Below are positions 61,347-64,000 of a DNA stretch of 64,000 bases, in pieces; within the stretch, counting starts at the first letter, position 1, and each line of letters starts with the position of its first letter. The DNA comes from Hormiphora californensis. Taxonomy: Eukaryota; Ctenophora; Tentaculata; Cydippida; Pleurobrachiidae. Location of the stretch: positions 1,578,077-1,642,076 of the forward strand of contig CM035360.1 of the NCBI GenBank assembly GCA_020137815.1. Direction: 5' to 3'. Made by a program: the position numbers and the translations under genes. The notes under the pieces are model-generated. The model was given only the letters and a program-made list of their open reading frames with translations, did not search any database and was not told the origin of the DNA.

Positions 61347-61899
61347 TGAATATTAACTCACGATGCAGTAAGCAACGTAGATACGATGAGAGAACCGGCC
61401 GGTAATCATCAGAGTCAGTACGTGTAGGGGAATCAGGTTGATGAGGAACACGTATCCACCCCAGCTAGAAACCTGGAGGAAGTAGAATATTAACAATGGT
61501 AATATTGCCCGAGCTAGAACAATTTGTTGAGTACTACTCGACAAAGAACAATATCAATAGTGTCATCAGGAAAGGGGGACTGAACAAGAAGGGCCAGGGC
61601 AGCAAGGAATATTCAGTACAAAAACACATGTTTTTAGCCCCCTAGCTCCACAGGATTTAAAGACATGTGTGTCTTCCAATTCACCACGTAACATGCTGCA
61701 AGACCTCCAAAACGGGGGGGGAGTTTGTTACTTTAACTAAGAGAACAAAGACTAACAATGTCCGCCGCATCTAAGTGCCAACTGCTACGTACCATGTAAA
61801 AGTAGGCGAGAGCACATGAGAGACTCCAGCAGATAGAACCAGTTTTAGAAGCCTTGATCCATGTGTAGTAGGTTAGCAGCATACAGAAGATGGCGATAC
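32160..61899 (-). CDS. STT3A: Oligosaccharyltransferase catalytic subunit STT3A (5' exons beyond right edge; frameshift in one exon)
   Basis: Twelve exons in transcript order A-L: 61793-61899, 61362-61472, 56217-56421, 55703-55910, 55133-55254, 54015-54127, 52652-52803, 52325-52420, 37045-37144, 36015-36126, 35634-35746, 32160-32334. They encode about 537 residues matching STT3A from [12 protein letters not shown] to the end [15 protein letters not shown]3 transfers the lipid-linked glycan to Asn-X-Ser/Thr in the ER lumen. Visible features are [12 protein letters not shown], the external-loop motif SVSEHQP (exon D), the catalytic-region WWDYG (exon H), [10 protein letters not shown] (exon I) and the membrane helices between them. 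[14 protein letters not shown] and the short C-terminus favour STT3A over STT3B. Exon K (35634-35746) has one extra base: TGEYK reads in one frame and [16 protein letters not shown] in the next. The intron between H and I is 15.2 kb and holds the Polinton-like element. About 165 N-terminal residues are missing, outside the window. Confidence 0.93.
32606..33609. mobile_element. 1.0-kb palindromic fold-back element in last STT3A intron
   Basis: Two arms of about 490 bp meet near 33110. The ends are TAGTAGGGACGAAT and ATTCGCCCCTACTA. The arms are highly similar along their whole length, with almost no loop. No coding capacity. Confidence 0.9.
33610..35633. other. STT3A intron K-L, remaining part
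   Basis: No gene seen. It contains a G-run at 34607, a duplicated GAGTGTGG..GCGTGGCGCTTCGTC segment (near 35072 and 35136), and (GA)n at 35363-35408. Confidence 0.4.
35962..36018 (-). repeat. Triplicated 5' splice site of STT3A exon J
   Basis: In transcript sense GGTAATTAGCAGTAATTAGTT is repeated about three times, starting at the genuine donor (36013-36014). Each copy retains a usable GTAATT. Confidence 0.7.
36176..36486. repeat. 19-bp minisatellite before STT3A exon J
   Basis: About 16 copies of GGGGCCAGGGTTGGGTAAC, 50 bp from the acceptor of exon J. In transcript sense it is pyrimidine-rich. The long Pro-rich frame across it is a repeat artefact. Confidence 0.93.
36845..36906. repeat. 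Small inverted repeat TTAAAGTCGGATTT
   Basis: 14-bp arms, TTAAAGTCGGATTT and complement, 34 bp apart. Minimal MITE candidate. Confidence 0.5.
36971..37048 (-). repeat. Triplicated 5' splice site of STT3A exon I
   Basis: In transcript sense AGGTGAGATTGTTACTTTAA recurs at the true donor (GT at 37043-37044) and again with GT at 37011-37012 and 36973-36974. Spacers are CTAAGGGAGAGT-like. Confidence 0.8.
37456..37539. repeat. Near-perfect 84-bp hairpin
   Basis: CTTGGTGGGTGGCTTTATAT and its complement meet at GAGTATACATACTC. It could extrude as a cruciform. Confidence 0.75.
37683..38046. repeat. Outer inverted repeat, left arm
   Basis: About 360 bp rich in CCATACCAAC, inverted relative to 50162-50529. 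The pair brackets the fold-back and Polinton insertions. A GACTTCGGAAGG-type tandem repeat lies on both outer flanks. Confidence 0.85.
38614..39727. mobile_element. Fold-back transposon with CAGGGTGTCCCAC ends, left part
   Basis: It starts at CAGGGTGTCCCAC after TA. Its arms (38614-38990, inverted at 39400-39727) are interrupted by the Polinton-like insertion, and the remainder continues at 49435-49524 up to GTGGGACACCCTG before TA. TA flanks and these ends fit a mariner-type non-autonomous element. Confidence 0.85.
39788..39895. promoter_or_regulatory. Array of CACGTG and TGACGTCA palindromes in the TIR
   Basis: About 108 bp with a dozen overlapping TCACGTGA, TGACGTCA, ATGACGTCAT and CATATG palindromes. 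It is mirrored at 49261-49368. They match bHLH-ZIP and CREB/ATF sites. Confidence 0.55.
39908..39980 (-). repeat. tRNA-like sequence in left TIR
   Basis: Minus-strand copy of the sequence described at 49176-49248. Confidence 0.6.
40221..40655 (-). CDS. Stand-alone paralogue of the pPolB N-terminal domain (144 aa)
   Basis: ATG at 40655 with TATAAATA at 40688-40695, 33 bp upstream. The central part aligns with residues about 90-200 of the neighbouring polymerase: [20 protein letters not shown] against [20 protein letters not shown], then a shared DL..I.R spacing, a Trp, and VYR/VFR at the end. The match is along the whole length, so it looks like a duplicated domain with its own promoter. The domain is unnamed to me. 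A role in protein priming or replication is possible but inferred only from its partner. Confidence 0.72.
   Translation of the reverse strand: MDDFLKNVGDSVKPLYRKNWKTIKHSVKKGILKDMYHFPISPYDSIPGKLGGVLKYYKKPVKVNVAFGYILRNTETDELKFFHPSNNTMVFETAQVIADQDDIMKVKNEIERDDLVEIARESRHSSKWVVETIVCIRFDVYRYS
41479..47295 (+). CDS. Protein-primed DNA polymerase B of the Polinton-like element, 14 exons
   Basis: Exons: 41479-41565, 41669-41719, 41863-41904, 41989-44155, 44232-44387, 44633-44713, 44939-45146, 45305-45467, 45541-45728, 45820-46100, 46183-46373, 46458-46614, 46771-46905, 46994-47295. All are phase-consistent, total 1,402 aa, with no internal stop. Order: a hydrophobic N-terminus ([13 protein letters not shown]), acidic linker, Cys/His fingers (CPLCDN, CEIC), the domain shared with the 144-aa gene, an OTU-like segment ([10 protein letters not shown] and HFSFV), a C2H2 finger, 3'-5' exonuclease motifs ([21 protein letters not shown]), then polymerase motifs A (LDANALYL), B (KLIGNSVYG) and C (DTDSLYLA), and a C-terminal SSKGV motif. 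HGCWFHGC is also typical of the family. The enzyme would copy the linear element from its ends. The first three exons rest on phase and splice signals only. Confidence 0.88.
44400..44571. mobile_element. pogo-like MITE in pPolB intron 5
   Basis: The ends CAGTCAGAACCCGATTTAG and CTAAATCGGGGTCCGACTG are flanked by TA. CCCCGATTTAGTGAC recurs inside. It makes up most of the 245-bp intron. Confidence 0.8.
47432..48148 (-). CDS. C2H2 finger and coiled-coil protein of the Polinton-like element (238 aa)
   Basis: ATG at 48148 with TATAAAAGG at 48182-48190, about 34 bp upstream. The N-terminus has one C2H2 finger ([22 protein letters not shown] is the 22-residue span; key ligands C4, C7, H and H), then an acidic Glu/Asp stretch, a lysine-rich helical middle ([19 protein letters not shown]) and a basic region with [11 protein letters not shown] do not recognise the family. 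It converges on the polymerase gene with a 136-bp gap. Confidence 0.6.
   Translation of the reverse strand: MYSCNVCDLKFETVYHLLQHEKYDHEKWGPVGDDSVDDNEEIETSLDKEEVNETDDEKEESEKKFDPLTDIDFKTLYQKRDSQARKYERLYKSKLNESKQHLERIHLFEKQLDEFRTNFNDTKFNEFSDTIINAKSIRNYLELQQLIDLKSFKSIARSNKLLKAIKNLFTGLKYGAVPLVVSQKKRLNAKGRKLIRVVDCKSLEEIKLLLLNHSKDFYNIFQIIGRTLSLISSLEYDN
48215..48607 (-). CDS. Small acidic protein of the Polinton-like element (130 aa)
   Basis: ATG at 48607 with TATAAAAG at 48640-48647, 33 bp upstream. The chain is rich in Glu, Asp and Ser ([19 protein letters not shown]) and ends with a CPTC pair. No known domain is visible. It is tandem with the 238-aa gene in the same direction, each with its own TATA box. 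Confidence 0.6.
   Translation of the reverse strand: MSNSRSFLKALRLDDKKRNEDSESDQDSEPEELSELSDDEIDSPESEDEKTYSSLLKCFGLKNDLINADFSEIELTPEEELLINAIKDNESLIVIRELLQENLETVEDIIEKVFPEEEENCPTCRNKDEQ
48650..49120. repeat. TGTTCC/GGAACA-rich subterminal region of the Polinton-like element
   Basis: GTTCCTCGGTGTTCC, AGGAACACC and TAGGAAYRGC motifs recur in both orientations. Such repeats near the TIR could be protein-binding sites (inference). Confidence 0.55.
49176..49248 (+). repeat. tRNA-like sequence in right TIR
   Basis: A-box-like TGGCCGCATGG (49184-49194) followed by GTCTAAGAG, and B-box-like AGTTCAAACCC (49228-49238), 34 bp apart as in a tRNA. The anticodon stem pairs weakly and the acceptor ends do not pair, so a working tRNA is unlikely. 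A pol III promoter is possible. Confidence 0.6.
49435..49524. mobile_element. Fold-back transposon, right remnant
   Basis: Continuation of the element at 38614-39727 after the Polinton target duplication. It ends GTGGGACACCCTG followed by TA. Confidence 0.85.
49545..49948. mobile_element. Fold-back MITE with AGTACCAACACCCTCAT ends
   Basis: Imperfect inverted arms of about 150 bp. The loop shares a 65-bp segment (49688-49754) with 22650-22720 in GPD2 intron 15. Confidence 0.65.
50162..50529. repeat. Outer inverted repeat, right arm
   Basis: Reverse complement of 37683-38046, ending GGTTGTTGGTATGTAAGT. Confidence 0.85.
50530..50655. repeat. Tandem repeat with GGTAAACAGTTATCTA
   Basis: Two copies here; related copies lie at 37570-37680 on the other side of the nested insertion. 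The insertion therefore split an existing tandem array. Confidence 0.75.
50835..51049. mobile_element. 215-bp MITE with 9-bp target duplication
   Basis: The inverted ends GGTGGGCGGACTCTAGTGCT and AGCACTAGAGTCCGCTCACC are flanked by AATAAATAG on both sides (50826-50834, 51050-51058). Mutator-like by duplication length. Confidence 0.8.
51059..52324. other. STT3A intron H-I, right end
   Basis: No gene seen. It holds (GA)n at 51288-51358, CT-rich in transcript sense. An ATTACCGTTTTCC-type inverted pair (near 52140 and 52270) may mark a small element. Confidence 0.4.
52611..52668 (-). repeat. Duplicated 5' splice site of STT3A exon G
   Basis: In transcript sense ATTCGATGACTTCAG/GTAATA occurs twice, 38 bp apart (exon ends at 52652 and 52614). 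The first is in frame with exon H. Confidence 0.88.
52772..53040 (-). repeat. Fivefold 3' splice site and start of STT3A exon G
   Basis: In transcript sense a poly-C tract, GCAG/ATTGCAACAGTGATCG and about 25 further exon bases are repeated five times, with AG at about 52804, 52866, 52922, 52976 and 53033. Only the copy nearest the exon continues into the coding sequence. Units are 54-62 bp and differ mainly in poly-C length. Confidence 0.93.
53608..53790. repeat. 112-bp tandem duplication in STT3A intron F-G
   Basis: GCATGGTTCCATTAAAAACT through AAAGAAAGATC occurs at about 53608 and 53720. The 82-aa frame over it is not credible. Confidence 0.8.
54133..54290. repeat. GGGGGGTTGTTAG array before STT3A exon F
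   Basis: About ten variable units; in transcript sense a C-rich tract leading to the acceptor of exon F. Confidence 0.88.
54869..54977 (-). mobile_element. hAT-type MITE, copy 3
   Basis: Inverted relative to copies 1 and 2, with perfect 8-bp target duplications CTTAGTTG (54861-54868, 54978-54985). Confidence 0.92.
56659..56732. repeat. (CT)n in STT3A intron B-C
   Basis: CT dinucleotides preceded by (CA)n at 56634-56664. Confidence 0.9.
56832..58309. mobile_element. 1.48-kb fold-back element in STT3A intron B-C
   Basis: Arms of about 700 bp are inverted copies with ends ACACGGTGCTCCTGAAGGAC and complement, meeting near 57570. The arms differ by scattered substitutions and one 12-14 bp indel (GAGGCTGGAGCA). 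Mirror ORFs are artefacts. Confidence 0.9.
58310..59043. repeat. Diverged tandem repeats upstream of the GPCR promoter
   Basis: From about 58720 to 58985, units containing GGCATTTAGACTAG, GCTCGAC..AAGTTGCATACCA and TACCATGATA recur about three times. The 139-aa frame at 58863-59282 runs across this and the promoter and is not recognised. Confidence 0.55.
59044..59125 (+). promoter_or_regulatory. Candidate GPCR promoter: inverted CCAAT boxes, GC box, TATA
   Basis: TGATTGGCT and CAACCAATCAG form an inverted CCAAT pair (59044-59070), then GCCCCGCC and TATTTAAATA at 59091-59100, with TCAGTC about 25 bp later. It would give a 5' leader of about 560 bp that includes MITE copy 4. An LTR origin is not excluded. 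Confidence 0.45.
59534..59642 (-). mobile_element. hAT-type MITE, copy 4, just upstream of the GPCR start
   Basis: Same orientation as copy 3. TTACATTG follows the right end (59643-59650) and also occurs at 59522-59529, four bases short of the left end, so the target duplication is imperfect. The 3' end is 41 bp before the GPCR ATG. Confidence 0.85.
59684..60956 (+). CDS. Rhodopsin-class-like 7TM receptor, nested in STT3A intron B-C
   Basis: Two exons (59684-59806, 59901-60956) give 392 aa. The N-terminus has sequons NGT, NDT and NET plus NGS, as expected for an extracellular tail. Seven hydrophobic helices follow; helix 1 carries GMITNT, helix 3 starts with Cys ([15 protein letters not shown]), and a Cys in loop 2 (DSVYCFVYP) could form the usual disulfide. 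The DRY position reads GRAM and the NPxxY position reads NPTIL, so both activation motifs are altered. Loop 3 is short and basic ([10 protein letters not shown]). Ligand unknown. It is antisense to STT3A, with a MITE and a CCAAT/TATA promoter upstream. A later ATG at 59708 is possible. Confidence 0.85.
61285..61345. repeat. (GA)n next to STT3A exon B donor
   Basis: CT-rich in transcript sense, beginning about 17 bp after the donor of exon B. Confidence 0.88.
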
Positions 61900-62175
61900 C
61901 TGCCAGGTAGTGAATTGTTCTGAATCTTCTGAATCTTCTACTACAGTTTAGTAGAGTCGATAACTACATCGACCTCTCCCAATTGTTCCAGTTTTTGTCA
62001 CATCTGTTTGGAGCCTCGACACGACCTCTAAACAGGTGTTACTTTTTCACAAACTGTTTTCATCTTGGTGTAATCAGCAGTTGAAATTTTGCTGATCATA
62101 ACAAAAACCTGACTAAATTTTTTCAACTTGGGGTAAAACCATGGGTGTCAAAAGTTAGCTCTAGGTCCCCTGAGT
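61900..62175. other. STT3A intron upstream of exon A
   Basis: No exon found between 61900 and the right edge that would supply the preceding STT3A residues; they must lie beyond 64000. Confidence 0.6.
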
Positions 62176-62514
62176 AACCATCCGGAGACTCTAAGAGATA
62201 TTTCAAGCCGTTCTCCCGTAATCATTAATCCCGGTGGAGAAAAAAATACAATGCGGACGTACGTGAGCGCTGGCAGGCTGTTTACATGTTATTGTATGTC
62301 TCTCACTCTCTCTGGAAAAACCGCACGTGCCGTTGCGCCGCGCGAGATAACTCTTTCTCAAGGGGGAGAAAAGAGAGAGACGCACATTAACGTTATACAT
62401 TAAAGTTGAGGTTGTAGGCAATTGCACGTACGTCCATACTCAAATATGTGCTCTACCGGGATTAATGATTACAGGAGAACGGCTTGAAATATCTCTTGGA
62501 GTCTCCGGATGGTT
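62176..62514. mobile_element. Fold-back MITE with AACCATCCGGAGACTC ends
   Basis: Arms of about 65 bp (AACCATCCGGAGACTC ... and complement), including ATCATTAATCCCGG. The loop contains nested short palindromes such as GCGCCGCGCG. Confidence 0.85.
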
Positions 62515-63310
62515 CTATCTATCTACGGAGTGCCTGGGCTTGCCAACGGCAAGCCCACATGGGACTATCGCAAAGCGATATCGCCGGCACTAGGAGAATA
62601 GCCCCCCTCCCCTCCCCCACCATCAGGAACTGCCCACAGGACAGGTTCGCATTATAGGTGGCTTCGGGTTCGGGAGGCTAAACTCCTTCGAGAGTCGCAG
62701 AATCTTGATTCTTCTTCCCTATTAGTCTTGGATCTTTGGCTCTGTCTCCCTGCGACAGGTGGGGATGAGTTATACTAATCTTTCTCTTGGTTCTTGAGTT
62801 TATTTGCTTTCTCGATTAGCTTGATGGCTACCGTGGTGTGATATATTATCGTTTTGCCTAGATCTTTGTACGAAGTTTTGCCGCTTAGTCTCATTCTCTC
62901 CGTTTCCAGGATTTCACATTCACAGATTAGGTGTTTCGCATTTTCTTCTGTTTTAGAGCATAGACTACATATGTCTGTATTCGATTTTCCAATCTTCTTG
63001 AGGTAGTAGTTGAACGGCCCTATATTTGTGATGAGATGTAGTATGGTTCTATACTTTTTCCTTTGGTTTGCGTACAGTGTCATCTTTTTTGATAGTGAGT
63101 TCCATGTTGATTCATTCGTTACTAGGGTTCTTGTGTGTTTCCCTCCATTTATTAGAAATTGGTTCATGGTTTTTGTTTTGGCTATTTTCGTCGTAGAATT
63201 TTTAATATAGCTGTGTGGGATTGGTATTTGTCTGGTTTCACTGATTGGTTTGCTGCATCCTTCTATGAAACCCGATAGCTGATATAACAGTCGCTTGAAG
63301 AATTTGCGCG
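62515..63310 (-). mobile_element. 3' end of a non-LTR retrotransposon (LINE)
   Basis: The minus-strand frame 62775-63310 reads HSYIKNSTTKIAKTKTMNQF upstream, then a conserved Cys/His cluster CSLCSKTEENAKHLICEC near the end, as in the C-terminal region of many LINE ORF2 proteins. The 3' untranslated part holds a GGGCTTGCCGTTGGCAAGCCC-type hairpin of 21 bp (key halves GGGCTTGCC and GGCAAGCCC) and ends in a short GATA repeat that abuts the fold-back MITE. Confidence 0.7.
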
Positions 63311-63754
63311 CACATGATAACCGCCAGCTGGGAGATTTAACACCCTCCTCGCAGTTTGACAGACCAGTTCCCTATTTCACGCGTTTCTCTTCATTTGAAT
63401 AACATGCGTGTAAAATTCTAAGTATTGAAAATGTGTGTAAACACACAATTCTGTCAACAAAAGAAAGGGGAAACATGTCTGCAACACGTTTCAATGTTAT
63501 CTCTCTCATAAGGAGTGAAAAGAATCACATTCCATTCATTTCTCTCTCTCATTGTCTCTTTTACTGTTCACTACCTCTGACAGTGTGTATTGCCCCTAAT
63601 CTTTCTCTCTCTTTCTCAAACATGTTAGGAACAGTAGACACTAAGTCTACACACATTTTCAGGGTATCTGTTGACTATTTACCAGCAGTTCTAGTGTGTT
63701 TCACCTTGTGTTGTGTCTCTTATTTGTGTGTAATTACTATCGGGTTTCATAAAA
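63311..63754. other. Right-end intronic sequence
   Basis: I see no gene. The 108-aa frame at 63433-63759 is hydrophobic low-complexity sequence without a recognisable domain. Confidence 0.35.
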
Positions 63755-63947
63755 TATGAACGTTTGTTAGCCTATCGCGTTATAGGTTTAAATCACCTCC
63801 CCCTCACCCTCGGCTGGCGCCTCGGGATCGGCGTCGGGATTTAAACCAGTTTAATCGCCCTGCCGGGCGATTAAACTCCAGTTGGCTGTCCCCAGCTCGC
63901 GCTGGGAACAGCCAACTTCATAACGCGCCAGTCTACAAACGTTCATA
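63755..63947. mobile_element. 193-bp element made of nested palindromes
   Basis: Outer ends TATGAACGTTTGT and ACAAACGTTCATA; inside are hairpins TTTAATCGCCC..GGGCGATTAAA and GTTGGCTGT..ACAGCCAAC with GCGCGAG-type loops. It is strikingly GC-rich compared with its flanks. Confidence 0.8.
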
Positions 63948-64000
63948 CTTCATTTGGCAAGTTGGTCAGCTATCTCATTACCTTGGATGCCGATATGTGC

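Overview
The window is nuclear DNA of an intron-rich animal. Five multi-exon genes with GT-AG introns encode proteins that align well with vertebrate families: KIAA0319, mitochondrial glycerol-3-phosphate dehydrogenase (GPD2), a two-KH RNA-binding protein, STT3A and a 7TM receptor. Introns are crowded with inverted-repeat DNA elements, minisatellites and (CT)n tracts. A marine non-bilaterian such as a sponge or cnidarian is my guess from this mix, but no feature fixes the lineage.

Layout. 1-2719 (+): C-terminal exons of a KIAA0319-like membrane protein. 3354-24241 (+): complete 16-exon GPD2 (703 aa) with two EF-hands. A type II membrane carbohydrate sulfotransferase is nested antisense in its intron 7. 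Intron 13 holds a 3.9 kb fold-back element, and intron 15 holds a LINE-type ORF1. 27081-30812 (-): KH-domain protein with a Gly/Arg-rich tail. 32160-61899 (-): C-terminal three quarters of STT3A, the catalytic subunit of oligosaccharyltransferase; its 5' exons lie beyond the right edge. A two-exon GPCR is nested antisense in one STT3A intron. A 15.2 kb STT3A intron holds a complete 9.7 kb Polinton/Maverick-like element (39728-49428).

The Polinton-like element has identical 308-bp terminal inverted repeats (TIRs) and a perfect 6-bp target duplication. It carries an apparently intact protein-primed DNA polymerase B gene, split here by 13 spliceosomal introns, and three small genes. I see no integrase, capsid, ATPase or protease gene. 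One small gene is a stand-alone paralogue of a domain near the polymerase N-terminus. The TIRs carry a tRNA-like sequence and a dense array of TGACGTCA and CACGTG palindromes. The element sits inside a fold-back transposon, which itself lies between the arms of a third inverted repeat.

The most unexpected pattern concerns splice sites. In KIAA0319-like, GPD2 and STT3A, at least nine exon-intron junctions are tandemly duplicated. Each extra copy carries the end of the exon, the GT or AG, and nearby intron sequence. STT3A exon 10 (numbered from 61899 leftwards as A-L; this is exon J) and others show this for donors, and STT3A exon G for both ends. STT3A also has a one-base frameshift in its penultimate exon (35634-35746). 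Four hAT-type miniature elements (MITEs), three with perfect 8-bp target duplications, spread a CACGTG box; two lie just upstream of start codons.
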